DNA from: an uncultured Verrucomicrobia subdivision 3 bacterium
Lineage (GTDB): Bacteria > Verrucomicrobiota > Verrucomicrobiia > Limisphaerales > UBA11358
Reading direction: 5' to 3'
Assembly: GCA_903858275.1 (NCBI GenBank)
Contig: CAIOIC010000089.1
Coordinates: 1-64,000 of the forward strand
Length of the DNA stretch: 64,000 nt
Positions 41,693 to 51,068 of the stretch are shown here, in pieces. The notes under the pieces were generated by a model. The model saw only the letters and a program-made list of their open reading frames with translations. It ran no database searches and had not been told where the DNA came from. Both the position numbers and the translations under genes were made by a program. How positions within the stretch are numbered: position 1 is the first letter of the stretch; each line of letters starts with the position of its first letter.

Positions 41693-42082
41693 TCATGGCT
41701 CAAAAAACTTTTTGCCGAGAAACGGGAAATGGTTCAGCCAGCTGTCCAGCTTGACGAAAATCCAACTGAAGCAAATGCTCCAAACCGGAATTGAAACTAG
41801 CGCCAAAAACAAAAAAAACCATTTGTAGGTTCCAACCATTACAGTATGGGTTTTGGCGACCAGCAAGTGAAGCGGTTGAAATAAATAAAAAACAGATCTC
41901 CAAACACTCGCCCAAGCATCCATCCATGCCGCACGAGATTCGCCTTCAAGAATTGCAGTAAAACCACCTGAAAAGCTGTGTGCTCGAAATCCATAATTTA
42001 GAACTACGAAAAGAAAAACGAGGCTGAAACCAAAGTGAGCAATCGCCACTTTTCTCATTCTTCGTTTCAGCATCGTGTCCAT
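41693..42082 (-). CDS. Small integral membrane protein of unknown function
   Basis: A 129-residue membrane protein with about three hydrophobic helices: IAHFGFSLVFLFVVLNYGF (about 14-32), a weaker VWRSVFYLFQPLHLLVA (about 60-76) and WFFLFLALVSIPVWSICF (about 88-105). The N-terminus is basic (KRRMRK), placing it inside. No family is recognised. It starts 7 bases after the stop of hflK and is probably translated from the same mRNA. Confidence 0.7.
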   Translation of the reverse strand: MDTMLKRRMRKVAIAHFGFSLVFLFVVLNYGFRAHSFSGGFTAILEGESRAAWMDAWASVWRSVFYLFQPLHLLVAKTHTVMVGTYKWFFLFLALVSIPVWSICFSWIFVKLDSWLNHFPFLGKKFFEP

Positions 42083-42089
42083 TTTCGTC

Positions 42090-43196
42090 TTACGGATTCG
42101 CCGCAGATTTCGGCTGGGGCGGTTCGCGGTTCAATTGTAAACGCAGTTCGCGCGGTTTGCCATCGGCGCGCTGGGGCAGAAAGATTTTATCCTGCACGTT
42201 CGGCAGCACGGCGGCCATGGTTTTGGCCAGTTCCAGTTCGGCAAACAGCTTGGGATTCTTTTCGTATTGCGGGAGCAGCTTGGCGAACGCTTCCGCATCC
42301 GAAGTCACGCCGGTGACAAAGCGGGTGCGGGCGGATTCAGCGGCGTTGAGGATGGAGGCCGCCGACGCGCCAGCCTGGCTGGCGATGCGGTTTTCCTCGC
42401 TCAAGGCGTCGTTGATGAGCTTGTCGCGGTTCTGCCGCGCGGTGGTGACCATCGCGAACACATCCTTCAACTGGCGCGGCGCAACGCTCTGCACCTGCAC
42501 CTGATCCACCGCCACGCCGAGATGCTGGCGCTCGGCCAGTTCGATCACGCGCTGCCGGACGGCGTCCTGAAACCCGGCGATGTCGCGGGTGAGAATGTCG
42601 TCCACCTTGAAGCGCGCGGCGGTGAAGATAAGGGCATTGTTGGCGGCGTTCTGCAGGGCGCTGGCCACGCCGGCGAGATTGAATGCGTGGTTGGTGCCGC
42701 TGGTGAAATTGAAGATGGCCGTGCGCGGGTCATCGATGTGATACGAAACCGTGGCGCGAGTGTGGATGATGTTGCGGTCGGCGGTGACCACGTAGCCGTC
42801 AATCTGCGGATTCAGCGAACCGCCGGCGGGCGGCTCGGTGCCGGCGAGTTCCATCTCCGGCGTGGTGAGATACCAGCCGACGGTGGAAGTGACCTTCTGG
42901 ATTTCGGTGATGGGAATGCGAACGACTTCGTCAATCGGATACGGCAGCGACCAATGCAGGCCCGCGCCGAGCAGCATTTTCTGGCCTTCGCCCTGCGGCT
43001 TGCCGAAACGGAGAATGACGGCCTTCTCCTGCGGCCCGACCGTGAAAAATCCGGCCGCAAAGATGATGACCACCAGCGCCACCAGCGCGATCTTAACGAT
43101 GACGAAACTGCTGCGCAACGCCTCGGCCAGCGCCTGCGAACCGGCGTCCTGCATTTCCGGCGCGGACGGATGATGGTGATGATCGTGGTCGCTCAT
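42090..43196 (-). CDS. hflK: SPFH/Band 7 protein, HflK-like
   Basis: A 368-residue membrane-anchored SPFH protein. A His-rich cytoplasmic N-terminus (HDHHHHPSAPE) precedes one helix (FVIVKIALVALVVIIFAAGFF, about 31-51). The Band 7 domain follows (VGPQEKAVILRFGKP, DGYVVTADRNIIHTRATVSYHIDDP), then a helical coiled stem (RDIAGFQDAVRQRVIELAERQHLGVAVDQVQVQSVAPRQL) characteristic of HflK. In E. coli, HflK and HflC form a cage around the FtsH protease. No ftsH is near, and the surrounding SPFH/ABC arrangement suggests a different partner. Confidence 0.9.
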   Translation of the reverse strand: MSDHDHHHHPSAPEMQDAGSQALAEALRSSFVIVKIALVALVVIIFAAGFFTVGPQEKAVILRFGKPQGEGQKMLLGAGLHWSLPYPIDEVVRIPITEIQKVTSTVGWYLTTPEMELAGTEPPAGGSLNPQIDGYVVTADRNIIHTRATVSYHIDDPRTAIFNFTSGTNHAFNLAGVASALQNAANNALIFTAARFKVDDILTRDIAGFQDAVRQRVIELAERQHLGVAVDQVQVQSVAPRQLKDVFAMVTTARQNRDKLINDALSEENRIASQAGASAASILNAAESARTRFVTGVTSDAEAFAKLLPQYEKNPKLFAELELAKTMAAVLPNVQDKIFLPQRADGKPRELRLQLNREPPQPKSAANP

Positions 43197-43209
43197 GGAA
43201 AATTAAAAA

Positions 43210-43293
43210 ACATTCAACACCGAACATCCAACAAACGCCCGCGACGCCGAATCATTGGGCGCTGAGCGTTGAAGGTTGGTGGTTGAAAGTTTC
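43210..43293. repeat. Inverted pair of heptamer arrays between hflK and hflC
   Basis: The left arm has four units (ACATTCA, ACACCGA, ACATCCA, ACAAACG; 43210-43237). The right arm has five (GCGCTGA, GCGTTGA, AGGTTGG, TGGTTGA, AAGTTTC; 43259-43293). The right arm is roughly the reverse complement of the left, so the hflC-hflK intercistronic RNA would form a hairpin. Confidence 0.75.
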
Positions 43294-43300
43294 ATTGAAA

Positions 43301-44209
43301 TCACTTCGTTGCGGGACTTTTTGGCAAATTCTGGAACAGGCTGAACGGCGGCGTGCGCTCGTCGAAAATCAGCGTGGACTTCTGATTCAACGAGCTTTTC
43401 AGCGCCTGCAGTTGCAACTGGAAAATCGCCAGTTCCGGGTTCTGCTGGAAGACGCCCAGGGTCTTCGCGGCCTCGGCCACACCCGCGCCCTCGATGCGCG
43501 TCGCTTCCGCCTGCGCATTGGCGATGACATCGGCAGCCTGACGTTCGGCGGCGGATTTGATCTTGGTCGCCTCGGCTTCGCCCTGGAACTGCGCCTCGCT
43601 GATATATTTCGTGCGCTCGGATTTCATGCGCTCAAAAACGGTCTGGGTCACGCTTTCCGGCAGGCCGAGCTTTTTGACGCCGAGAAAATCAATGCTGATG
43701 CCGTATTTTTGCGACGCCAGCTCGCCTTGGACGGCGGCTTTGATTTCGTCCTCGATCGCCGCGAACTTGAGCTGCTTCGGGTCGGAATTCACGAAGTCGG
43801 ACAAATTATGTTTGCCGATGACCGCCGCCTTGGCGCTGCGGAGCATGGTTTCCAACTGACGCTGGGCCGCCACCACCGAACCGCCGGCGAACTTCGGGAA
43901 AAATTCCTTCGCATCGGAAATCCGCCAGCCGACATAGACGCTCGCCAGCAGCATCGTGTTGTCCGCCGTGAGGTTTTCGCTGAACTTGTCCTCGAAATTC
44001 TGCACGCGCTGATCGAAGCGATAGACCTGCTGGATGGGCCACGGCCATTTGAAATAGAGGTTCGGCTGGTCGATGTTCGCGGCGGCGGGCTTGCCGAACG
44101 TCGTCAGCACGGCGACTTCGGACTGGCGCACCTGGAAGGTGAAGAGCAGCAGCGCGAATATCACCACCAACACGGCGGCGATGACGATGGTAATCAGATT
44201 TTTTTTCAT
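43301..44209 (-). CDS. hflC: SPFH/Band 7 protein, HflC-like
   Basis: A 302-residue partner of HflK with one N-terminal helix (LITIVIAAVLVVIFALLLF, residues 5-23) and a Band 7 domain (QVRQSEVAVLTTFGKP, LYFKWPWPIQQVYRFDQRVQNFED, ENLTADNTMLLASVYVGWRI). It ends in an Ala/Glu-rich helix (EAQFQGEAEATKIKSAAERQA) typical of HflC and prohibitins. Its ATG overlaps the TGA of the larger SPFH gene upstream (ATGA). Confidence 0.9.
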   Translation of the reverse strand: MKKNLITIVIAAVLVVIFALLLFTFQVRQSEVAVLTTFGKPAAANIDQPNLYFKWPWPIQQVYRFDQRVQNFEDKFSENLTADNTMLLASVYVGWRISDAKEFFPKFAGGSVVAAQRQLETMLRSAKAAVIGKHNLSDFVNSDPKQLKFAAIEDEIKAAVQGELASQKYGISIDFLGVKKLGLPESVTQTVFERMKSERTKYISEAQFQGEAEATKIKSAAERQAADVIANAQAEATRIEGAGVAEAAKTLGVFQQNPELAIFQLQLQALKSSLNQKSTLIFDERTPPFSLFQNLPKSPATK

Positions 44210-46080
44210 GGCGTATTCGTGATGGAAAGGTTCAGCAGGTCGTCGCGGATTTTGTCTTCCAGATTGAAAATCACCACGTCCGACGTATTTGTGACGAGCA
44301 AAACATACTTGCGCGCGTTCTTGGTCGCGTCGGCGAAAGCCTGCGCATAGAGACGCTGGCGATAAACCGACGGAGCGGCGGCAAAGGCGGGAATCTGGTT
44401 CGTGAACAGCGCGGCCTCGGCAATTTTCGAGCTGACCAACTGGGTGCGCTTCGCATCGGCGACATTCGTGATCGTGAAGGCCTGCGCGCCGGAAAGCGCG
44501 TTCAGGCGAATGGCCCCGGCTTCGGCATCGAGAATCTTGGCCAGCTTGGTCTGCTGCGCGCCGACGACTTTTTCGTAGGTCGCGGCGACTTCGCCGGCCG
44601 TCGGGGGATGAATGTCCTGCAGGCCGACAAAAATGATTTTCGCGCCCAGCGAACGGGCGTTGGCCGAGGCCTGGATCCGGTCGCGCAACACTTGCGCCGC
44701 CTGCAACCGGCCCTGCGACAGGACGTCGTTCAAATCCGTCCCGGCAAAATAGCGGATGACTTCCCGGGTCGCCAGATCCTGCAACAGCGCATCCGGCTCG
44801 TTGTTTTTATAGGCCCAGTCGGTGACATTTGTGATCTGGAATTGCACCGGAATACTGACGGTGATCAGCCCGACCGCCTGCGCCTTGGCCGCGTCATTCG
44901 TGCCGCTGCTCGCCGTCGCCGATGTAACTGTGGCCCGGTTGGCGACCAGAAAATTTTCTTCCTTCGCGTGCGCCACCGTCCAGAGAATCGTATTGGCGGT
45001 CTCGCCCTGCGCGTCCGGCGTGTAGCCGACGGCGAAAGACTGAATCTGCTCGGTGCGGAAGCGGTAGATTTTATCCACCGGCCACGGCAGCTTGAAATGC
45101 GCGCCGGGATGAAGCGTCGCCACCGGTTTGCCGAAATGCTCCAGCACCGCCTGCTCGCCCACGTCCACAAACACCACGGTGGTGGATAAAATCAGCGCGG
45201 CAAACTGGAGAAGCAGCAGCGCGGCGAGATTTTTTTGCGCCGCCTGAAAAAACCACGTTTCGGAAACCTTGAAACCAAATTGATAGTCCAGCGTCTGCGC
45301 CGCCGTGGTGAACAGACTTTCCGGCTGCGCAAAAATGCCGACGACGCGGCTTTCGTAGAGCGGCCGGGCGATATTGCCCTTGATGCGCGGGCGGTAAATC
45401 TCCAGCAGCAGTGTCAGCAGGTTTTCTGCCGCCATCAGTCCCAGCAACGCGCACAAGCCGCGCGCCACCCAGAAATCGGCGCGGGGAAACTTCGCCTCGA
45501 CGCCCGCGATACCGAGCGCGGTGAGCGCACAAACATAGGCGCCCGCCAGCAGAAAACTCGCGCCGGGCCGGAGCAGCCGGTGATTTTCAATCCGCGCAAT
45601 CGTCACCGAAAAACGGCCGATCAAAAACAGCAGCAGCGCAAAAATGGCGAAGAGCGACAGCGACGCGGTGGCATTGGCGGCCTTGAGGCCGGTGGCGGCT
45701 TTGCCGGTCCAGTTCCACAACAGCCATGCGCCGCCCGCCTCGAGCAGCAGAATCAAAACCGCAAAGCCCGGCACAAAATATTTCTCAAATTGCAGCCGCG
45801 CATTCTGCGCCGGAAAACTGCCGCCATCCCTGGTTTCAAACAGCGATGCACCCCGGCTGCGGGCGAGCTCGTCGAGTTCCAGTTTTTCCGCACGTTCGTT
45901 TTCTTCGAGCCGCATCTGGAACCAGCTGATGCCGGCCAGCAGCACGCCGAGGCCGAGGAAAACCGCCGCCGCCTGTCCCGCGAGCGATCCGGCCATGACG
46001 GTCACGCCGAGGCCGGCAAGAAAAACCAGCACCGAGACCGCGAGGTTCACCAGCCCGTTTTTTTGGATGTTTCGTTCCAT
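44206..46080 (-). CDS. Large multi-helix membrane protein with SPFH domain
   Basis: A 624-residue protein. The N-terminal 300 residues carry about six membrane helices (LAVSVLVFLAGLGVTVMAG, AAAVFLGLGVLLAGISWF, FVPGFAVLILLLEAGGAWLL, LFAIFALLLFLIGRFSV, LLAGAYVCALTALGIAG, LLLLQFAALILSTTVVFV). A C-terminal Band 7 domain follows (VDVGEQAVLEHFGKPVATLHPG, HFKLPWPVDKIYRFRTEQI) with a helical stem. The SPFH part closely parallels the HflC gene next door, so the three SPFH genes probably make one hetero-oligomeric assembly in the membrane. The multi-helix N-terminal fusion is not part of ordinary HflK. Confidence 0.88.
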   Translation of the reverse strand: MERNIQKNGLVNLAVSVLVFLAGLGVTVMAGSLAGQAAAVFLGLGVLLAGISWFQMRLEENERAEKLELDELARSRGASLFETRDGGSFPAQNARLQFEKYFVPGFAVLILLLEAGGAWLLWNWTGKAATGLKAANATASLSLFAIFALLLFLIGRFSVTIARIENHRLLRPGASFLLAGAYVCALTALGIAGVEAKFPRADFWVARGLCALLGLMAAENLLTLLLEIYRPRIKGNIARPLYESRVVGIFAQPESLFTTAAQTLDYQFGFKVSETWFFQAAQKNLAALLLLQFAALILSTTVVFVDVGEQAVLEHFGKPVATLHPGAHFKLPWPVDKIYRFRTEQIQSFAVGYTPDAQGETANTILWTVAHAKEENFLVANRATVTSATASSGTNDAAKAQAVGLITVSIPVQFQITNVTDWAYKNNEPDALLQDLATREVIRYFAGTDLNDVLSQGRLQAAQVLRDRIQASANARSLGAKIIFVGLQDIHPPTAGEVAATYEKVVGAQQTKLAKILDAEAGAIRLNALSGAQAFTITNVADAKRTQLVSSKIAEAALFTNQIPAFAAAPSVYRQRLYAQAFADATKNARKYVLLVTNTSDVVIFNLEDKIRDDLLNLSITNTP

Positions 46081-46081
46081 T

Positions 46082-47044
46082 TTAACTCAGTTCTCGTTCA
46101 TCAAACAGCGCCACGCCCACGGCCAGCGCCGCGACGGCATAGCAGACCGCGTAGCCGAGCGCCTTGCCGACGTATGCCCATTGAAACGTGTTTTTGCCCG
46201 TTTCGAGCGCATCGGCTAGCCAGAAAAGCTGCCAGTTCGGGACGAGGCTGTAAAGCGCTGACGCCCACCAAGCGCCTTTGGCGGCGAGCAAACCAAAGAA
46301 ATAATCCGACATCAGCCCGACCAGAAAAACCGCCGAGCAAACCGCCAGCGTCGCAATCATGTCCAATCGCGTGGAACATGCCAGCGCCACCGCCGCGAGA
46401 ATCCAGAGCGCAAAAAGGATTAACAACCCCGCCGGAATCAGCCGCCAGTCCACTGACGTATGCTGATCAAGGGCCGCCGTCTGTTCGGTAAACTGAAAAA
46501 TAACGAAGACCGCGAGCGTGATCAACACGACCAGCGCAATCACCGCGTCACTGACAAACGGACGGCGCAGGAAAAAATTACTGAAACCGGCCAGCGCGTA
46601 GGCCAGCAGAATGCCGACGCCAAAAATCCCGATGGCCTGAAGATTGGTTTTGCCATAGGCGTCGAACGCCATCCAACTCGCGGTCATCACGCCAATCATG
46701 TTGACGTAAGCCAGCAATGCCAGCGCCGCCGCGAGGCCGGCAAATTTAGCCAGCAGAAACTGCGCGCGGCCGACCGGCTTGGACAGCACCGCCAGCGCCG
46801 TGCCGGTGCGGATTTCCCGCGCCAGCGAGGCCGACGCACTCAACACCGCGCCGAACAGGCCCGTCAGCAGCATCACCGCCAGCGCGCTGGTCTTGACGAG
46901 CTTCATTTCGTCACCGAACGCAAAGTAATACGGCACGGCGAGAAAAATCTCGAACAGCACGGAGCCCGTCAGCAGCAGCAGAAAAATCGGCTGCCGAATG
47001 AGCTCCATGAACGCATTGACCGCAATGTTGCGAAATTGTCGCAT
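46082..47044 (-). CDS. ABC-2-like transporter permease
   Basis: A 320-residue integral membrane protein with about six to eight helices and the ABC-2 permease pattern: N-terminal FRNIAVNAFMELIRQPIFLLLL, then the loop SLAREIRTGTALAVLSKPVGRAQFLLAKF, similar to the corresponding loop of the permease at 36141. Only one base separates its stop from the start of the SPFH gene. No ATPase gene is adjacent; the nearest is at 37637. It may use that ATPase, or it may have become a scaffold partner of the SPFH proteins. Confidence 0.8.
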   Translation of the reverse strand: MRQFRNIAVNAFMELIRQPIFLLLLTGSVLFEIFLAVPYYFAFGDEMKLVKTSALAVMLLTGLFGAVLSASASLAREIRTGTALAVLSKPVGRAQFLLAKFAGLAAALALLAYVNMIGVMTASWMAFDAYGKTNLQAIGIFGVGILLAYALAGFSNFFLRRPFVSDAVIALVVLITLAVFVIFQFTEQTAALDQHTSVDWRLIPAGLLILFALWILAAVALACSTRLDMIATLAVCSAVFLVGLMSDYFFGLLAAKGAWWASALYSLVPNWQLFWLADALETGKNTFQWAYVGKALGYAVCYAVAALAVGVALFDERELS

Positions 47045-47220
47045 GAATGAAACAAAAGTTTAAGCGCCGGGCAAAAAATTACCAGCGGTTATTCCTTTTG
47101 ATATCCAAATGATTTCCACTGTTATGGAGCGTAAAAGCGGCTGAATTGTTCAAAAACAGAAAACGATTGCAGTTCGTTTTAAACGCCCCTACCTTCCGCT
47201 TCAAGGAATTTGACCTGTTT

Positions 47221-48558
47221 ATGCCCTTCCAACCTTCCAAATCCGCCGCCCCGCCCGCCAAACGCTGTTGTTGCCTTTCGCTCACGCAACAGATTCTCCT
47301 CGGCCTAGTGCTCGGCTGCATCTTGGGCTGGTGGATGGGAGAAATATCGCCGGAGGCAAAAGCGACATGGGACACCTGGCTGAAGGTCGTGCGGGACATT
47401 TTTTTGCACCTGATCAAGGCGATGATCGCTCCGCTCATCTTCGCCAGCGTGGTGCAGGGCATTGCCGGCACGGGCGACATGAAGAAAGTCGGGCGCATCG
47501 GTTTCAAAGCGCTCATCTATTTTGAGATCATCACCACGCTGGCTTTGGCCGTCGGATTATTGGCCGTGAACATTGTGAAACCCGGAGCCGGGGTGACGGC
47601 GGCGGCAGGCAGCGGCAGCGGCACGGCTTCGCTCGCCAAGCCGCTCTCCGCCGCCGAGACGGTGCTGCACACGTTTCCCACGAGTTTGATTGATGCGATG
47701 GCGCGCAACGACGTGCTGCAAATCGTGGCTTTTTCCGTGCTGTTCGCCATGGCGGTCATCGCCGCGGGCCAAACGGGCAAACCCGTGCTGGAATTCTGCG
47801 GTAGCCTGACGCAGGTGATGTTCAAGTTCGCCGGCATCATTATGAAGTTCGCGCCGTTCGGTGTGGGCGCGGCCATAGCCGTCACGGTCGGGCACCAGGG
47901 ATTAGGTTCGCTGAAGACGCTGGGGCTGCTGGTGATCACGCTTTACGGCACGCTAGTGGTATTCATGGTGGTGGTGTTTGGGGCGGTAATCTGGATTGCA
48001 AGAATTCCGCTGAAACCATTCATCCGCGCGGTGCGTGAGCCGTTCATCCTCGCCTTCACCACCGCCAATAGCGAGGCCGCCTTGCCCAAGGCGTTTGATT
48101 TGATGGAGCGTTTCGGTGTGCCACGCGGCATCGTGGGCTTTGTGTTGCCGGCGGGTTATTCATTCAATCTGGACGGCTCCACGCTTTATCTTGCGCTGGC
48201 TTCGGTTTTTGTTGCGCAGGTGGCGGAAACCACCACCGGAGTGCATTTTGGCTTGGGGCAGCAAATCATGATGGTGCTGACGCTCATGCTGACGTCGAAA
48301 GGCGTGGCCGCCGTGCCGCGAGCGTCATTTTTGGTGCTGGTGGCGGCACTGCAATCTTTCAATCTGCCGGTGGAAGGCGCGTTTCTGATTCTTGGCGTGG
48401 ATGCCCTGCTCGACATGGCCCGCACCTCGGTGAACGTCACCGGCAACTGTCTCGCGAGCGTCGTGGTCGCGCGCTGGGAAAACGAGTTTGATGAATCAAA
48501 GGCGCTCGCCAATTTCGGCACGGTTGAGGCGGCGGAGAAAAGCGAGGAAAGTTCGTAG
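47221..48558 (+). CDS. Dicarboxylate/amino acid:cation symporter (DAACS family)
   Basis: A 445-residue GltP/DctA-type secondary transporter that couples uptake of acidic substrates to Na+ or H+. Features are the N-terminal helix LSLTQQILLGLVLGCILGWW, DIFLHLIKAMIAPLIFASVV, the serine-rich-loop equivalent FTTANSEAALPKAFDLMERFGVP (helical hairpin 1), FVLPAGYSFNLDGSTLYL (NMDGT-like motif) and the hairpin-2 region. The end is DMARTSVNVTGNCLASVVVARWE. ATG 47221 is preferred because the upstream in-frame extension (to 47146) is not hydrophobic and is unlike the family. Glutamate, aspartate or a C4-dicarboxylate are possible substrates. Confidence 0.93.
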   Translation: MPFQPSKSAAPPAKRCCCLSLTQQILLGLVLGCILGWWMGEISPEAKATWDTWLKVVRDIFLHLIKAMIAPLIFASVVQGIAGTGDMKKVGRIGFKALIYFEIITTLALAVGLLAVNIVKPGAGVTAAAGSGSGTASLAKPLSAAETVLHTFPTSLIDAMARNDVLQIVAFSVLFAMAVIAAGQTGKPVLEFCGSLTQVMFKFAGIIMKFAPFGVGAAIAVTVGHQGLGSLKTLGLLVITLYGTLVVFMVVVFGAVIWIARIPLKPFIRAVREPFILAFTTANSEAALPKAFDLMERFGVPRGIVGFVLPAGYSFNLDGSTLYLALASVFVAQVAETTTGVHFGLGQQIMMVLTLMLTSKGVAAVPRASFLVLVAALQSFNLPVEGAFLILGVDALLDMARTSVNVTGNCLASVVVARWENEFDESKALANFGTVEAAEKSEESS

Positions 48559-48575
48559 ATTCTTGGCGATTAAAG

Positions 48576-48611
48576 CAACAAGCAACGCTGCTTTGGCAAC
48601 GCCGCTTGTTG
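48576..48611 (+). terminator. Stem-loop between symporter gene and purL
   Basis: CAACAAGC (48576-48583) pairs with GCTTGTTG (48604-48611) around a 20-base loop, 17 bases after the symporter stop and between convergent genes. The following GAATAATTAT is not a clean U-tract, so it is a weak candidate that may serve either strand. Confidence 0.45.
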
Positions 48612-48635
48612 GGAATAATTATGCTCTGTTAGAGT

Positions 48636-51056
48636 TTACGCCATTGCGCGGGCGATGCTGTTCCACCAAGCGTCGTACAATTCGGTGAGCGGGGCGGCAA
48701 ATTCGCCAGCCACGGTCTTCACCGTCAGCTGGTCGCCGCCGACTTTGCCGATTTGCACTGCGGGCACGCCCATGAGCTTGGCGCGTTCGACCACCTTTAC
48801 GGCGTCGAGGGCTTTGCAAGTGATGACGATGCGCGATTGGGTTTCACCGAAGAGAAGGGCGTCGAGGCGGACGGCTTTATTTGTGAGTCGGCTCTGATCT
48901 TCCCCGGAATTTGTATGGAGCGGACTCACGTCCGCTGCTACCCGAGAGAGATCAACCGTGGCGCCGATGAGGCGCGGGGTTTCGCGGGCGATGAGCTGGC
49001 TGATGCAGCTTTCCGCAAGCGCGACGGCGAGGCCGCCTTCGCTGCAATCGTGCGCGCTCTTCACGAGGCCGGATTGGATCAGGCCGATGAGCGTGGTGTG
49101 CAGCGTCTTCGCGACTTCGAGGTCGCAACGCGGCGGCGAACCGTTCTTCCGGCCGTGGACGACTTGTAAATAGGCGCTACCACCGAGACCGAAAATCGGG
49201 TCAGCCTGGTCCACCGCGTCGCCGAGCAGGATGATGGCGTCGCCCTCGTCCTTGAACCATTGGGTGGTGACGTGCTCCAGCTTTTCGATGAGGCCGACGA
49301 CGGAAATCGTGGGGGTCGGATCGATCGGACCGGCGGGATTCTGGTTATAGAGCGAGCAGTTGCCGCCGGTGACGGGCGCGTTGAAGGCCTGGCAACCTTC
49401 GGCCAGGCCGCGCACGGATTCCTTGATCTGCCAGAACAGCTCAGGCTTGAGCGGGCTGGGCATGTTGAGATTGTCCGTGGCGCCGAGCGGCAACGCGCCG
49501 GAGCAGGCGAGATTGCGGCAGGCCTCGGCCACGGCGATTTTCGCGCCTTCGTAGGGATCGAGATAAACGTAGCCGCCGTTGCAGTCCACGGTCATGGCGA
49601 TGAGCTTTTCGGGCACTGGCGTGCCGGCCACCCTGGCCGCCAAGTCGGCGGTCATCACGGGCAAAGAATCGGTTTTGATGCGGATGACGGCGGCGTCGCT
49701 GCCGGGCAGGACGACCGAGCCGTCGCGCACCTGATGATCGTATTGGCGATAGACCCAGTTCTTCGACGCGATGCTCGGCCAAGCCAAAAGCTTTAACAAA
49801 TCGGAGATGGGAGATTGGCTATCGGGAATTCCATCCAGCCGGAACGCGCGGACGTCTTTGAGATAGGCGGGCTCAACGCCTTCGCGATGATAGACCGGCG
49901 ATTCATCGGCGATCTTCTTCGCGGGAATGTCCACGACGAGTTTGCCGCCGTGGCGCACCTTCATGTGGCCGGTGTCGGTGATGATGCCGATCTCGGCCCA
50001 CGGCAGATCCCATTTGTCGAAAATGCGCTTCACTTCCTCTTCGCGGCCCTTGTGGACGACGATGAGCATGCGTTCCTGCGACTCCGAGAGCATGAGTTCG
50101 TAGCTGCTCATTTTCGCGGCGCGTTGCGGAACTTTGTCGAGTTCGATCTCGATGCCGGTGCCGGCGCGCGCAGCCATTTCGCAGGTGGAACAGGTCAACC
50201 CCGCCGCGCCCATGTCCTGCATGCCGGCGACCGCGCCGGTGGCGAGCAGCTCCAGACACGCTTCGCACACGAGTTTTTCCATGAACGGATCGCCGACCTG
50301 CACCGCGCCGCGCTGCTGTTCGGACGATTCCTCGGTCAAATCCTGCGACGCAAACGCCGCGCCCGCGAGCCCGTCGCGACCCGTCGCCGGGCCGACGTAA
50401 AACACGGGATTGCCCACGCCCCTTGCCGCGCCGCGCGTGATCTGCTCGTGGCGCAGCACGCCGAGGCAGAACGCGTTCACGAGTGGATTACCTTGATACG
50501 TCTTGTCGAAATACACCTCGCCCGCGACAGTCGGGATACCGAAACAATTGCCGTAATGCGCGATGCCGCTGACGACGCCCGCAAACAATCTCCGATTGTT
50601 GGCGATTTCAGCTTTCGAATTTGAAAGGTCCGATTCGCCGTTCGCCGTGATCGGCCCGAACCGCAGCGAGTTGACCGCGCAGACGGGGCGCGCGCCCATC
50701 GTAAAGATGTCGCGCACGATGCCGCCGACGCCGGTGGTGGCGCCCTGAAACGGCTCGACCGCGCTCGGGTGGTTGTGGGACTCGATCTTGAACGCGATGG
50801 CGATGCCGTCGCCGATGTCAATGATGCCGGCGTTTTCCTCGCCCGCGCCGACGAGTATCTTCGGCGACTTGGTGGGGAAGGTCTTGAGCAGCGGCTTGGT
50901 GTTTTTGTAGCTGCAATGCTCGCTCCACATCACGGAAAAAATGCCGAGCTCGGTGTAGCTCGGCGTGCGGCCGAGGATGGCCACGGCATGCTGGTATTCT
51001 TCCGGCGTGAGGTTGTGCTTCGCGACGAGTTCGGGAGTGATGGCGGGTTCGGTCAT
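48636..51056 (-). CDS. purL: Phosphoribosylformylglycinamidine synthase subunit PurL, with insertions
   Basis: The 806-residue ATP-dependent synthetase of the fourth step of purine synthesis, small Bacillus-type PurL that works with PurQ and PurS. Motifs are [18 protein letters not shown] (about 41-58), [45 protein letters not shown] and [17 protein letters not shown]. Family members have about 740 residues. Three of the extra stretches coincide with repeat-like [19 protein letters not shown] (139-154), [13 protein letters not shown] (7-bp array at 49802-49829) and [16 protein letters not shown] (palindrome at 48919-48936). All are in frame and catalytic motifs are intact. It is the last gene of purSQL. 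Confidence 0.96.
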   Translation of the reverse strand: MTEPAITPELVAKHNLTPEEYQHAVAILGRTPSYTELGIFSVMWSEHCSYKNTKPLLKTFPTKSPKILVGAGEENAGIIDIGDGIAIAFKIESHNHPSAVEPFQGATTGVGGIVRDIFTMGARPVCAVNSLRFGPITANGESDLSNSKAEIANNRRLFAGVVSGIAHYGNCFGIPTVAGEVYFDKTYQGNPLVNAFCLGVLRHEQITRGAARGVGNPVFYVGPATGRDGLAGAAFASQDLTEESSEQQRGAVQVGDPFMEKLVCEACLELLATGAVAGMQDMGAAGLTCSTCEMAARAGTGIEIELDKVPQRAAKMSSYELMLSESQERMLIVVHKGREEEVKRIFDKWDLPWAEIGIITDTGHMKVRHGGKLVVDIPAKKIADESPVYHREGVEPAYLKDVRAFRLDGIPDSQSPISDLLKLLAWPSIASKNWVYRQYDHQVRDGSVVLPGSDAAVIRIKTDSLPVMTADLAARVAGTPVPEKLIAMTVDCNGGYVYLDPYEGAKIAVAEACRNLACSGALPLGATDNLNMPSPLKPELFWQIKESVRGLAEGCQAFNAPVTGGNCSLYNQNPAGPIDPTPTISVVGLIEKLEHVTTQWFKDEGDAIILLGDAVDQADPIFGLGGSAYLQVVHGRKNGSPPRCDLEVAKTLHTTLIGLIQSGLVKSAHDCSEGGLAVALAESCISQLIARETPRLIGATVDLSRVAADVSPLHTNSGEDQSRLTNKAVRLDALLFGETQSRIVITCKALDAVKVVERAKLMGVPAVQIGKVGGDQLTVKTVAGEFAAPLTELYDAWWNSIARAMA
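48919..48936. repeat. AGCGGAC-TCAC-GTCCGCT palindrome inside purL
   Basis: A 7-bp perfect stem with a 4-base loop, followed by GCTAC. The same layout (AGCxGxC, nCAC loop, GxCxGCTGCTAC) appears inside the aminotransferase gene at 55760-55782. In PurL it encodes part of [13 protein letters not shown], near the C-terminus. Confidence 0.75.
49802..49829. repeat. Heptamer array (GGGAGAT type x4) inside purL
   Basis: Four imperfect 7-bp units (CGGAGAT, GGGAGAT, TGGCTAT, CGGGAAT) that encode [10 protein letters not shown], an extra stretch relative to other PurL proteins. Confidence 0.7.
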
Positions 51057-51068
51057 CGGAGAAATTTA

